Assembly (NCBI GenBank): GCA_023653785.1
Contig: JAMKCH010005373.1
Coordinates: forward strand, 1 to 64,000
Length of the DNA: 64,000 bases
Reading direction: 5' to 3'
DNA from: Ophioderma brevispina
Lineage: Eukaryota > Echinodermata > Ophiuroidea > Amphilepidida > Ophiodermatidae
Shown one piece after another: positions 47,348 through 58,826 of this stretch; within the stretch, counting starts at the first letter, position 1; each line of letters starts with the position of its first letter. The position numbers and the translations under genes were made by a program. Below the pieces are notes generated by a model that was not told where the DNA came from, did no database searches, and saw nothing but the letters and a program-made list of their open reading frames with translations.

Positions 47348-47900
47348 ACAAGCGGTTCTCGAACCACAAGTGTTGCCTGCCTTTCGCGATCCAAGCTTTC
47401 TTCACGTCTTATAAACTTCACCCACCTCATATGACCTTTGGCAAGTGACCCTTGACCTTATTTCCTGGAGTGTTCCCGTGTAGAATATATGGCCTACAAG
47501 TTTAATTGGTGCCAATTGGACTTCAACTTTCAAAATTTATGGCAATGTTTTCAGCCCAATTTATAACTTAACCATAATTATGATCTTGGACCTGGTATGT
47601 GACCCTTGACCACATTTACATGAAGGGTTGGTGGCCAAGGCATCTATGGACCCAAATTGCTGTTAGCAATTGGATGTGTCTCGAAGAGGTTATTTGAGTT
47701 TTCAGCGGAATTTTCAGTTTATAATTGACCCCGTAAACCTTTGACCTTGGCAGTGACCCTTGACCTCACTGACCTTGCCCTTGACTTTAACTTCTATCAT
47801 GAGGCCCATATGTTTAGCCCATTTTATAACATGACTTCATTATGAACTTTGACCTAGGTATGTGACCCTTGTCCAACCAATAACTATATGAAGTTTCCCA
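47348..47900. repeat. TGACCCTTGACC repeat element
   Basis: It opens with GCGGTTCTCGAACCACAAGT, the block also at 16352, and continues with spaced GTGACCCTTGACC, GACCTTGG and CCTTTGACCTTGGC words. It is a decayed relative of the AGGTCA arrays in the opposite sense. Confidence 0.55.
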
Positions 47901-48555
47901 AGGGAATATTATGACCCAATTTACCGTAGCGAATACTTTGCTTCTCGAATGAGAAACTTTCTCCGAAACTGCAGGCCTAACTTTAGAAAAATCATGTTAC
48001 TGCCACACGGCCCCAGTCAGGCAGAATTGAGATTTGGTAGCTGTGACTCTTGCTGTTCTTTGCACGGGAGCCACAAAAATGAGAAGCGATTTCGGCCGCC
48101 ATTTTCACTTGCATTGACGCGCATTTATTTGCGACCTCGTTAAAGGTGTTTCATGCATTTCAAACATTTCAGACTTTGAGTGCACCTCTGGCATGTGAAA
48201 AAAGTGTCCAGGGTCTCTATGTAGTGGTATACGGGTTGTGGCACCGCGTCCACCTTTTTTTTAAATCGCTGCATTACACGATACCGGACACACGCGCCAC
48301 GTTCGCCAACCTTTTAAAGCGCCGTATTTTCAGTATCACTACTCTAGTAGACCAGGGGAAAGTAGAGGGGTTATAAATGAGAATCCTATTCTCAAAGTTT
48401 GAGGAAGAAGATGTGAATATGTTCTTCTATATAGTTTGGAGGTTGTTGAATCAGAATTTTTGGGTCCAACCTCCGGGAAATGTGGGGAACTTCGTAAAAT
48501 AAATTAGTACAGGGGAAATTTGAAATCAAGTCAAATTGTGTTTAAATGTAGAAAG
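47901..48555. other. No recognisable feature
   Basis: Short frames at 47949-48143 and 48146-48376 show no domain, and no repeat boundary is seen. Confidence 0.35.
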
Positions 48556-48559
48556 TGTC

Positions 48560-48620
48560 TATTGACACGATGATCGTGTCAATAACGTCGCCCGAATTGG
48601 CTATTGACACGATCATCGGT
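48560..48620. repeat. 42-bp palindromic unit, 1.4 copies
   Basis: TATTGACACGAT, one base, then ATCGTGTCAATA (48560-48584) is a perfect 12-1-12 palindrome. It is followed by ACGTCGCCCGAATTGGC and the first half of the next unit. Two more full units lie at 49441-49507. Confidence 0.75.
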
Positions 48621-48699
48621 TGTGAGAAAGTGAATGGCTATGGAGCCGTCGGGCGTTCTGTGAGGTGCAGGTGTGCCGTTATGAGATTTTGGCCCGAAA

Positions 48700-49075
48700 T
48701 TATGCTCCAGGACATTATGGTCCAGGACCATATGGTCCTGGATCATAAACAATCTGGAAAAATATGTCGAATATGGTCCAGGACCACATTTGCCATATGG
48801 TCCTGGAGTAAATAAAAAAGGAGCATATTTGAATACACAAATGGTCCAGGCCTGAGCATATGGCTAATATGCTCCTGGAGCAGTGGATAAATATTCTAAA
48901 TCAAATACTGCTCCAGGACTATATTTGCCATATGGTCATGGAGCATGTGCACTAAAATTTGACTTAGAATATTTCTCCAGATTACTTATGCTCCAGGACC
49001 ATATTGTCAACCGCACGATCATTGCGTCAATATGCACGCGGTAGTTTTGACCACCACCCATGCTCCAGGAGCAGG
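48700..49075. repeat. GGTCCTGGAGCATAT palindromic array, copy 2
   Basis: It has the same building word as 38518-38860: TATGCTCCAGGACATTATGG, TCCAGGACCATATGGTCCTG and similar palindromes. It is collinear with the other copy in its right half. TCCAGGA or TCCTGGA occurs about ten times. Confidence 0.7.
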
Positions 49076-49191
49076 TCTCCCTCACTAACCTCAAAGGGCA
49101 GCTATTATTTTTTCTTATCTTTTTGGACTTAGAATTTTTCCCTCTAACCTGAAAAAATAATGAAAATGTTATTTTAAAAGCGACAATAGTG

Positions 49192-49266
49192 AGATTCGAA
49201 CACGAGACCACTGTATCATGAGGTCAGTTTCCTAACCACAAGACCAGCGAGGATTGGTTTGCCAGA
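49192..49266 (-). repeat. tRNA-like sequence (tRNA pseudogene or SINE head)
   Basis: On the minus strand it starts TCCTCGCTGGTCTTGTGGTT, an A-box-like segment, and 30 bp later carries GTGTTCGAATCTC, a B-box match. The putative anticodon loop reads CTCATGA, giving CAT. Acceptor and T stems pair poorly, so it is not a functional tRNA. It is more likely a tRNA-derived SINE piece or a dead tRNA gene. Confidence 0.5.
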
Positions 49267-49389
49267 TTTGCAATTCTAATCCTTGATAACATTTACGGAA
49301 TAAATCGCTACTGCTATTGTGGTCAGCACTCAATATAATGAATAGCTCAGCTCTGGAACGGTTGCCACAACCTATGCTCCAGGAGCATG

Positions 49390-49530
49390 AGTGGTGGTCA
49401 AAATCTCACACTTGCTGTCAATATCCTCGCCCGAAATGGCTATTGACACGATCATCGTGTCAATAACGTCGCCCGAAATGTCTATTGACACGATCATCGT
49501 GTCAATAACGGCAAGTGTGAGATTTTGAAC
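49390..49530. repeat. Hairpin containing two 42-bp palindromic units
   Basis: TCAAAATCTCACACTTGC (about 49397-49414) pairs with GCAAGTGTGAGATTTTGA (about 49511-49528). Between them lie two 42-bp units, each with the TATTGACACGAT palindrome, so the DNA offers both a long stem and two short cruciforms. Confidence 0.7.
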
Positions 49531-49730
49531 ACTGTACAGCACGTCTAGAGTGCGGCATGCGCTGGATGGACCCTGCATTTTTAAAAATGGACATTCTGAC
49601 GGTGTGTGTCTATATATGGAGAGCCCAAATTCGCTCATCAAAATATCTAGGCACCTCTAACTTGCAATTCTTGTTACCCCGGGGATTACGCCATGGTAGC
49701 ATACATTTACTTTTCACTTGAACCAAACAT

Positions 49731-50074
49731 ACATTGTAAAAATAGTGTCTTGGCGTCATGTAGGCCTAAGACATGTCTTGGCAATAGACCTGTTTTCAAC
49801 AATAGAAATAAAAAGAAAATAGAACCAATAAAGACATAATCTAAGACACAAAGACGCGTCTTCCAGCCAGACATGTCTCCAGAATGATGACAAAGACACG
49901 TCTTATAACCGAAGTGTCTTGCATAAAAACATGACTTGCAAAATAGTGTCTTGCAAAGAGACGTGACATTTGACCATGTCTTGCATTGAGACATGATTTT
50001 GTATCTAAATAAATATATGTCTTATAATTGATGACACATGAAGTGTCTTTTGCCAAGACACCATTTTTACAGTG
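49731..50074. repeat. Fold-back element with AAGACATGTCTT words
   Basis: Ends CATTGTAAAAATAGTGTCTT and AAGACACCATTTTTACAGTG are inverted. Inside, AAGACATGTCTT, AAGACACGTCTT, AAGTGTCTTGCA and similar words recur about twelve times on either strand. It belongs to the CACTGTAAAAA-ended group (see 54758-55005). Confidence 0.7.
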
Positions 50075-51205
50075 CACGCTTCGAGTGAGACCCACGCGTG
50101 CGGCAGAACTTTAGCCAGGATTTCAGCTGCGCTTGGCGGAGCTTTGGATCTGCCCTCCCCTTTGCATGCTCAGGTGACACTGAATGTCATCCGTTTTGTT
50201 TGTTATTGCAGAGAATATTGCAGTTTAATGAGAGGTGTTCGCCAAAAAGTCACAGAATAAAATTGAACTGATCTTTTCAAGTCTTGTAATATAGCACTGA
50301 CCTGGACTTTCTTTCATGCTTTTGACTTTCAATAAACTTTTAAAATAATGAAAAAGATAAAAAAGGATACAACGGGCATGCAAGAATTTAGCAATCTTTC
50401 AAAATCACGGTTCCACACCGTCAGAAATGAAGTCGAGTACGCTCGTTTGGCAGATCGAAACTATTTGAGGTTCAACAATGGTTTGCCATTTCGTCGGCTC
50501 ACCCATTTTTTAGCATTGAAGGTCGCTATTCGCAGTAGGATTTGGGTTCTTTGTAATCTCTGTCAACGAAATGAACCTCCTATTTATTACCATGGAATAT
50601 ACGGGACGGATGACCAGCCTGGCGTGAAGCGTTTCTCCATTCAATTCTATTATTTTCTTTTTTTCAACCCGTGCAAAATACCTACCAATGCTAACCGAAA
50701 ATAAAGGACGTTGCTGGTGCTTCAGTCAAGTGATAAACCCTCGGGCGATATTTGAACTTTTTCAATGGAAAAGGTAGACGAAATTGAGGCAAAACAGCTC
50801 AGTATCATATAGAATTAGTTTACAATATTGAAAAGGTATATGATGGGCTTATTATCTGCGTGTAAGTCAACAGAGCATGTCATTCTTCACTTATATCTAA
50901 TAGGGGAAGGTTGGTTTCCAAGTGAGGAACACGCAAGTTAGCGTAGCCACATAGCTACACATAACAAAATTCTTCGAGGTCTGCAGCAGTCTATGTGCAG
51001 TTTTCATGAAGAAAGCACTCCGCAGAGCAAGTTCAGATCTTGCAAGCCTTCACAGCTTCGGTCCCAAAGGTGAACCTCACTACACATATTCGTATGACCA
51101 CCACGCCCATTAGGCCCTACTGACCAATTAGCCTGGCTGCAGACGAGACTACTGAATTATAGCCGCAACTTTTTTTCACTCCGACGCTAGTTGTCGTCAT
51201 CCTCA
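50075..51205. other. No supported gene; unidentified frame at 50348-50704
   Basis: A 118-codon plus-strand frame opens at ATG 50348, runs to 50704 and has a Lys-rich start (KKIKKDTTGMQEF). Its composition is not low-complexity, but I recognise no domain and see no flanking splice signal. An AATAAA lies just upstream at about 50330. It may be an orphan gene, an exon or chance. Confidence 0.25.
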
Positions 51206-51211
51206 GCCAAG

Positions 51212-51317
51212 ATGTCCTGGCCGCTGCCGTACACGATAATGCCTTTCCCAATTCCCCCTCCCTTGATCATCCAACCATCTCATGATACCGATCTGCCGAT
51301 TGACCTCTCCATGAATG
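51212..51317 (+). CDS. Probable first coding exon with a CtBP-type PIDLS motif
   Basis: ATG in AGCCAAGATGTCC opens 35 codons plus one base, ending at a consensus donor (ATG|GTAAGT, GT at 51318-51319). The peptide starts MSWPLPYTIMPFPIPPPLII, a proline-rich hydrophobic stretch, and ends with DTDLPIDLSMN. PIDLS (residues 29-33) matches the PxDLS motif by which many repressors and zinc-finger factors bind the co-repressor CtBP, which suggests a transcriptional regulator. The exon is richer in G+C than its AT-rich flanks. A pyrimidine-rich stretch ending CCTCAG (51201-51206) just upstream could be a splice acceptor, making this exon 2 with the start codon inside it. No later exon is recognised before 64000, so the rest is probably beyond the window or in small exons I missed. 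Confidence 0.55.
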
Positions 51318-51969
51318 GTAAGTGATTTTTGATTTGCTATACTCTTCCAAATCATGTTTAAAAGCGAATATGATCTTTTGGTATACCTTTACAATACATT
51401 GACCACTCCAAATTGGATGAATGCATCTTTTTCAAAGGAAAAGAAATGCGATTAGTAGCTCAGATGCGCTTGAAATTAGAGACATGAAAGAAATAAGAGG
51501 AATTTTACTATTTTTCCACTTACACTAAGAGAGTGAATTTCACTTGATTTAGATTGGTCCCTGCATGGAAGAACATTATTATATACATTTTAGTAAATAG
51601 AGGAGCAAAGTTGAGGACCAGGCAGGGGAGTGCACGACTTTCCTTCTCGTCAATAATTTGATTGTTGTGCGAGTGCAACAAAGTCGTATCTACATTTCAT
51701 GATTTTACAGAAATATTTTTTTTGTGTTTCATTCATGCAGTATACTAAGTTTTCGAATGAAAATTATTAAATATACGATGAAAATCTATATTTTCTAAAT
51801 ATATTATGATATTCTATTTTCCACTCTGTCGATTAGCTAAGAGTTAATTATCTAATTAAAAGATGACGTAATGCAGACATGATTGTTCGCGTTTAGTGCA
51901 ACAGTGTCGTAATCGTCAGCAGTAATTCAATTTTGAGTGCAACAAAATCGTAACTATGCAACAAATTAG
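51318..51969 (+). other. Putative intron start; no other feature
   Basis: AT-rich DNA following the donor at 51318. No exon is seen. Confidence 0.35.
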
Positions 51970-52370
51970 GCCTAACCAGGGCCGTACGCAGGATTTATTT
52001 TTTTTTGGGGGGTGCGGGACTTCGAAAAAGGGGAACCTTTTTTGGTAAAAGTGGACCTAACCCCCCCTAAAATGGTCCTTTTTTGGACTTTTTGAACATT
52101 TTAGCACCAAAATGTGGACTTTCGTGCCAAATTTCTCTAAATTTTGGACCTTTGTATCAAAAATGTCAGAAACAAGTGGACCTTTTTCCCCTTTTGTGGA
52201 ATTTGGGGGGTGCGACCGAACATTATTCTGCAATAAATTCAGGCTTTTATAATTATGCGTATTTTCAAAATACATTAAAAAAAACATTTCGACAAAAATG
52301 TCAGTTACGACTTTATTACATTCACACGACGATAAAATAGCATATACATGCACCCTTTTTAACCGGTGGA
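51970..52370. repeat. Dispersed repeat with a GGGCCGTACGCAGGATT start
   Basis: It starts AGGGCCGTACGCAGGATT and a T-run then GGGGGGTGCGGGAC. It continues with repeated GTGGACCTTTTTCCCC and TTTTGGAC words and GGGGGGTGCGACC. This build is common to low-copy mobile repeats that start at a GGGC(C)GTA tag. The frames on both strands across it are not genes. Confidence 0.45.
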
Positions 52371-53312
52371 CTCAAGGTGGTTAAGCATATATAAGAAACG
52401 CGAATCTTAATTTTCAGTCTGCTACTTGCGAGTCGGTGATTTCTAGCAAAAGCATTTACGTAAATCCTTAAGTGTCTGGATGTTCTGTATAGGCCTATTT
52501 GTATATAACTATATTTCGTGTCTCTTTATTTGAACCTATCTTGTATGTTTGTATGAATGTTGAGTATTGTTAGGCGCATATACACTGTATAACACAATTT
52601 CAGGTTTCAACTTTGATCTGGGGGTGAGGGGGACGATTTTACAGTATACAGTAAGACAAGTGTACCAACACTTTTGTCCAAGATTGTGGGAACGCTTCAG
52701 AGGTTTGTGGCACAATAAAGTAGAAGAGAAAAGCCCAAAATTACGTTTTCAACTCGTTTGCTGTCTTGGATTGGCTCTATGGGAACGCGTTTTGGATTTT
52801 CTGTCGTGTGCTCGACAGAAAATACTAAAATAAATCATCTTTTTATTACATAAAGATGGCGTTTTTGGCTTCTTCGTTTTAGGTGTGATTTAATATATTG
52901 ATAAGCATTATGAATATGCACAAAAAATGTTTTCCCCACAAAATGGGGGAGGGGTGCACTTTTCTTGAAATGCCCTCGTGTCCCTTTAAACCGAGGGAGT
53001 TATGGTTTGAATTAATTGTGTTTTTAAACACAATATATTAAAATATATGGAGGTACACAAAATCATACAATTTCGGCCAAACCAAGGCTAATTTTCCAGA
53101 TGATTTATGGCCTTAGCTCATTCTGGATTTTGAGAGCTCGGATAGACTGAGTGGTCAGCGGTTACCGTGAACCATCAGTAAAGTGTTGATTTTTAAAAAT
53201 GTTATTCTTTGGAAAACGTAGTCAATGGATTATTAATTGCATTTTTTCCCAATAAAATATTTTGATTTCGTGGTATAATAATGTTAATTAAACGGTAGAA
53301 AAAGTAAGTTAG
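52371..53312. other. No recognisable gene
   Basis: An 88-codon frame (52567-52833) has no known domain and no splice context. Confidence 0.3.
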
Positions 53313-53667
53313 TTAAAGGTGCAACGAGAGATTTTAAGGCACCCAAATATTGTGTCATAATTGTAATTTCATATAGATTTAATGCTCAATAGATCCCTTA
53401 CCTTGTATTTGGCTACAGAAATGTCTTAATAAGAGAGAAAAAAGGTGATTTTGATTTGCTTGTATTTCAATGTAAAACATAGGCTGAATTTCGTATATGC
53501 TCCTATACGAATTAGAAATTTCACAATTTTTGTGCTAAAGAAACATTCTCAGCTTAACCCTTTCAGATGGGGATATTTTTGATGGAAAGCTTTACATTAG
53601 GGCACAACTCAGTACTTTCATTTTTTTAGGGACACCTGATATGTGAAATCTCTCGTTGCACCTTTAA
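53313..53667. mobile_element. MITE family E, intact reference copy
   Basis: TTAAAGGTGCAACGAGAGAT at the left and ATCTCTCGTTGCACCTTTAA at the right are perfect 20-bp inverted repeats with TTAA at each end. It is 355 bp long with no coding capacity. Copies lie at 28731-29954 (split) and 37761-38113. Confidence 0.85.
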
Positions 53668-54080
53668 CGATTAGCGAACGTCCTTCGGAGCCTTTGATTT
53701 GGTTTTGATATCATTTGCCAAATAATAATTAGGCTTCTTATTTTCGTAATGAAATACTCAATCTAATGTCCGAAATGAAATTTTAAAACGCTTCGAAAAT
53801 TTAACATTGTTTCCATCATTGGTCGACAGAGTGAATATAGTGTTATTGTCATTAATAACAACTGAAACTATATATTTACGCGTGAAAAAATAAATGATGG
53901 ACGTGAAATAGAAACGTAATTGACATTTTGTAGTTGTTGAGTGTAGACTTTTTAATGATATTTCGATATAGCAATAATTTTAAAGAATGCCATTTAATAT
54001 GCAGCGCAATTGTGTTTTGTGTGGATTCACATCATGGGGCATATTTTGATTTGAAGCTATTGGATTGACCTGAAGCAGTA
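53668..54080. other. No recognisable feature
   Basis: AT-rich sequence without exon-like or repeat signals. Confidence 0.35.
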
Positions 54081-54337
54081 TTTTAGTTACGAAGTAATCA
54101 AACAAAACGACTAAATTGTAAGACTATTGATATACTAGTAATCAGTATTAAGAGTATTAAGAGTACAACAATAAAATGATGAGAATTAATGACAGTATTT
54201 TAGTTACGAAGTATACAAAACGAATGAATTGTAAGACTATTAAACATGCTAGTAATCAAAAAGTTTTGTTAATTATTGTGGATCAATCTCAAATTTTAAG
54301 AGTACAACAACAAAATGATGAGAAGAATTAATGACAA
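54081..54337. repeat. Imperfect tandem duplication, 110-145 bp
   Basis: ATTTTAGTTACGAAGTA, GAATTGTAAGACTATT, CTAGTAATCA, AGAGTACAACAA and AAAATGATGAGAA occur twice in order. The second copy has about 35 extra bases near 54265. Confidence 0.65.
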
Positions 54338-54757
54338 ACGTTTTCACAAAAACTACAAAAGGGATAATACATTTGCATCAGACAATTTGGAAATACATTT
54401 AAGCACGTTAATTCTAAATTCCATCATATTAAAAAAAAGTTTTAATTTCACTTACTTGTGGTTGTGCAATAGGCCCTATGTGAAAAACATAGCAAATAAA
54501 CGTCTATGAAATATCTTTTTTTCGAGCATTTGGTTTCATTTTGAATTCAATGCAGACATTTACTAGGAAATGACGAATGTTCAATTTTCATATCTTACTT
54601 CTATATTTGGGTTTGAATATCTTACATTCGTCAGGTCATATTGGCGATCCACGTATAAGGACATGCGTTATTTCACTGATATACCTCGTTGCAAAAAAAA
54701 AAAAAATAAAAAAAAATAAAAAATAAACAAAACGTATAGCTGTTGACACTTGAACTA

Positions 54758-55005
54758 CACTGCCAAAACAGTGCTTAGAAATTAAACACTTTCCTAAACA
54801 CTTTTTGCACCACGTTTCTAAACAAAATTGAAAGGTCTGTTTAGTATCTTAACACCTTATATCTAAACATGTTTAAAATCTAAACATGTTTAGGGATTTG
54901 ACATTAGGTGTTTATACATTTGATGCCAAGTGTTTAGGTATTAAACATGTCAAACCTCTAAACACCAATTTGCACCACGTTTCTAAACACTGTTTTTGCA
55001 GCGTA
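54758..55005. repeat. Fold-back element with GTTTAGA/TCTAAAC words
   Basis: Ends CACTGCCAAAACAGTGCTTA and CTAAACACTGTTTTTGCAGC are inverted. Inside, TCTAAACATGTTTA, CTAAACACTTT, GTGTTTAGG and similar words recur about fifteen times. A partial relative is at 60362-60495 (ending TTTTTACAGTGTG) and another at 62165-62280. Confidence 0.7.
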
Positions 55006-55594
55006 CACTGGATATAAAATAGGTTTGTAACACTTTAGACACACTGACGTATCTATTATCACAGAAAATAGTTAATATCCCAATTTTTGTAACCAAAAAT
55101 TTCGTTAATTGTTGTACACCTTTTATGGTTCTGTTAGGAACCTTTTTGGGTTCTCAGATTAGGCCAAGGGAATTTGATTCTTAGTTTCCTGTTGGAGCGC
55201 GCATCAGATTTGCTGCTGTGGCAAATATTTCATTATTTGGTGAAAAAAATGTTTTTTTCTTGAAAACTTGTTAATAAGAACGTATTTTCAGTTGCTCAAA
55301 TTATTCAAGCATCCATTCCTGTTCATTTTAAGGAGTTTCCTTGGGGTGTCACAGTATACCATTAATAATGAATTTTCCCAGAATTTTGTCCCATTTATTT
55401 TTTTTCAAGTAGTCACACTGTGAAAATTGCACACGAAGCGCACCGGTGATTGATTGTTATTTTAGACAAATTATTAAAAGTTATACTCGACTATAGCGTT
55501 GTTGACCTAGGCCTATGTAGAATTAAATGCGAGAATCAACACAATACTTTGCTGTAAAGGTTTACACCAACAAGCCAGAAGATTTCAATAGCTT

Positions 55595-55773
55595 CCCACA
55601 ATGCATTGCTTCCAATGGAGGTTTTTGTACAGGTACTGATGTGGGTCGTTAGTGATGAAACATGGCTAAATTGACAGTACTGATCACAAACTTGCATTTT
55701 AAGAGCGTTTCATCTCTAACGATCCACATGGCAACCTGTACAAAAACTTCCAATGGAAGCAATGCATTGTGGG
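55595..55773. mobile_element. Hairpin MITE present only in duplication copy 1
   Basis: CCCACAATGCATTGCTTCCA at the left is inverted as TGGAAGCAATGCATTGTGGG at the right. Inner arms (TTTTTGTACAGGT, ATGTGGGTCGTTAG, GATGAAAC) also pair. Total 179 bp. The corresponding site in copy 2 lacks it. Confidence 0.8.
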
Positions 55774-56892
55774 CAGCTACTGGTATCTCTTGCTGTACAC
55801 TGTCAAATTGTGTCTTTACAAGCTGTTGAAGCAAATTCTCCTCCTCCCTCCCCCAGGGAGGATGAGGGTTAACTAATTAACATGAGGTTGATACTTATTT
55901 GCATGAGAGTACATTCAAAGGCACTCCCTGTACGGGTGCACTTATATGTACCTATAGTATAGGTGGACGAATAATTATGGTACCCATGCAAGTCACCTAG
56001 TGGATACTCCATGAATACTCATCAGGTTGTATTCGGGTACTCTTATGAAAAGTCTCTCTTTGGTATTAAATTGGTAATGCCAGTTGATGAAAAAAAAAAA
56101 AAAAAAAAAATTTGCTGCTGTGGCAAATATTTCATTATTTGGTGAAAAAAATGTTTTTTCTTGAAAACTTGTTAATAAGAACGTATTTTCAGTTGCTCAA
56201 ATTATTCAAGCATCCATTCCTGTTCATTTTAAGGAGTTTCCTTGGGGTGTCACAGTATACCATTAATAATGAATTTTCCCAGAATTTTGTCCCGATTGTC
56301 AGAAGTACTTGTTGCAAAAATGCTTGAATTTATTTTTAAAGTTTTGAAGAAATAAACCTGCAAATACCCCTGTTTTGTTAATTAGGCATTTGTAAACTTT
56401 TTTATACAACAAATATAAGGTTAGTAGTGTATTCCAGATGTCTTTAGATGTAATAATGAATTGACAGTAAAAAATGAAATGACAGTAAATAATGAATAAT
56501 GAAATCGGACCTCGTCGCCTTTTAAAAATCTCCAACAGGAAACTAAGAATCAACTTCCATTGGCCTTAAGGGTTCCATTCTTGAGGGACGTGTATTTTAT
56601 AACACCATCATTTATTTTTTTCAAGTAGTCACACTGTGAAAATTGCACACGAAGCGCACCGGTGATTGATTGTTATTTTAGACAAATTATTAAAAGTTAT
56701 ACTCGACTATAGCGTTGTTGACCTAGGCCTATGTAGAATTAAATGCGAGAATCAACACAATACTTTGCTGTAAAGGTTTACACCAACAAGCCATGTAACC
56801 AGTACCAAGTTCTTAGCTGTACACTGTCAAATTGTGTCTTTACAAGCTGTTGAAGCAAATTCTCCTCCTCCCTCCCCCAGGGAGGATGAGGG

Positions 56893-57230
56893 TTAAAGTC
56901 TGACTCAGAGATTTCGAAATATTATTATTTTGTGTAATAATGAAAAATAGTCAACTAGAACTAAAGATAGTAACCTAAAATGCACAATTCCGAAATTTGA
57001 GATGAATCGGATTTTTCGTTTTGATGCAGTAAACATTTATGTGTAGTATTACGTCCCATAGGATACTGTGTATAACAAAAATTCCGGATCCGGAATTTTA
57101 TAACAAAGTTGTGATTTTCTATATGAAGGAATTCGATTTAAGCTTAGCAATTTCACACAGTGATTAGTATATGGACAAGCATTATGTACATGCAAAAAAA
57201 CACGATTTTTTGGAAATTGAGGGCGCCCTC
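56893..57230. mobile_element. CTGACTCAGAGATTTC element present only in copy 2
   Basis: It runs from TTAAAGTCTGACTCAGAGAT to GGAAATTGAGGGCGCCCTC. Copy 1 has the empty site GAGGGTTAACTAATTAACAT, so both junctions can be read directly. The insertion sits at TTAA and replaced about seven bases. It is the inverse of the copy at 40355-40684. Confidence 0.8.
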
Positions 57231-57441
57231 ACATGAGGTTGATACTTATTTGCATGAGAGTACATTCAAAGGCACTCCCTGTACGGGTGCACTTATGTGT
57301 ACCTATAGGTATAGGTGGACGAATAAATTATGGTACCCATGCAAGTCACCTAGTGGATACTCCATGAATACTCATCAGGTTGTATTCGGGTACTCTTATG
57401 AAAAGTCTCTCTTTGGTATTAAATTGGTAATGCCAGTTGAT

Positions 57442-58826
57442 GTATACATAACGTCAACAAATGCGAACTCAAAATCCAGGTCTATATAAATAGGTCCACC
57501 CCACAAGAGTTACTCAGCCCAATTAGTGCGATGAAATTAAGAGAGCGCAGCGATTTAATAGAACTTTTAATGAATGGAGTCATTGAGTATAGGAGGGCAA
57601 CAGCATTGATATACTCATAAGAATTTATTTCATCCTCGCCCAGTTCGGATTGTGATTTGCTCTGTTGTAACCTTCATCCATCGATAAAATCAACGACAAA
57701 ACAATGTATATAATACTCTGAGGTGGCATTACGTAGGCAGATGTGACTCCTCACCCATTGTAATGTTTTCACGGTTAACTTAACATTGATGAACTTGATC
57801 TACATTTCTTTTATAAACAAAATATACAGAATGATCTATCTGATACATACCGTGCAAACTATACGGGAGGGAATATTTTGAAATTAGCAGTGCAAATAAT
57901 TTACATACGTGCGGTACCACGACGTTAAGGAAAACTGTTAACTCATAACATTGATCAGTTGAGATAAAACTCAATAAAGTTTTTCTATCTACTTTCTATG
58001 ATGCAAAAGAGTGAATTTCAATTTGAAGAATGACTATATACAGGGCCCACTCCGAGAAGAGTGAAATTGCACATCTTTCATCAACGAATATTTTTTTATC
58101 AAGTTTACTCTGAATTATTTACAAAATTATAAAATGTTATCATTTTGTAAATTTTCAAGAAAATTTGACAAGGTGACCAAAATATTCTTTTAAAAGTTTG
58201 AAATTTCACTCTTTTCGTAGTGAGATCTGTAGTTATTCTTTTATTATATTGGAGAGTTATTATTTTATTGTATTTAGAGAGTAAATGAGTATAATAGACT
58301 AATAGTCGTATCTTTGCCTTCAAAGATACGAAAAATCAAAGACCTATAACTTGACTTCATCAATGACACATGTTGAGAGAGACACTGGCTTTATTGCTAT
58401 AGAGAACATGTCTCACATTGGCTATACAACTGCCTTGTCTTTAACCTGGTGTTCAGACAACAGGACCCCTTTTTTCAGGTAGGAATGTGCGGCCCTGATT
58501 TCTGAACTTGGGTTTGTGAACTGATTTTGTCTCCGAAAGTAGGGGCTTGGGAACTGAAATTTTGAGAAATTTGCAGGGGTCTGGTCCGTGATTTTTTTAA
58601 AAAGTGCATAGACGACTCACGACTGTATTTGTGCTCATCTGCTTCTGGGTCTGTATTGTCGGTAGAACACCCTGCATGTAGGGCAACATCACTAACTTCA
58701 CTGTCTTGAATTCAACATATTTCTTTTTTCTAAAAAAAATAAAATTATCTATTTTCACGACCATATTTGGAACCAACTTGAAAAATTGCATTCAATGAGT
58801 CGAAACAATAAACCTAAGCATATAGC
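57442..58826. other. No recognisable gene
   Basis: AT-rich. GAGTGAATTTCA and GAAATTTCACTCTTTTC words near 58010 and 58200 suggest a decayed fold-back of the AGAGTGA group. No exons are supported. Confidence 0.35.

Larger units (their letters stand above)
55209..57441. repeat. Tandem (or haplotypic) duplication of an 880-bp segment
   Basis: Copy 1 (55209-56089) and copy 2 (56111-57441) share four near-identical blocks in order: 55209-55392 with 56111-56293, 55393-55574 with 56608-56793, 55795-55871 with 56818-56895, and 55880-56089 with 57232-57441. Copy 1 alone has the hairpin at 55595-55773. Copy 2 alone has 56294-56607 and the element at 56893-57230. The copies are joined by a run of 21 A (56090-56110). 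The frame at 57160-57489 runs through this DNA and is not a gene. Confidence 0.85.

Noticed and set aside
49192..49266. Functional tRNA-Met (CAT)
   Set aside because: A and B boxes are visible, but the acceptor and T stems do not pair.
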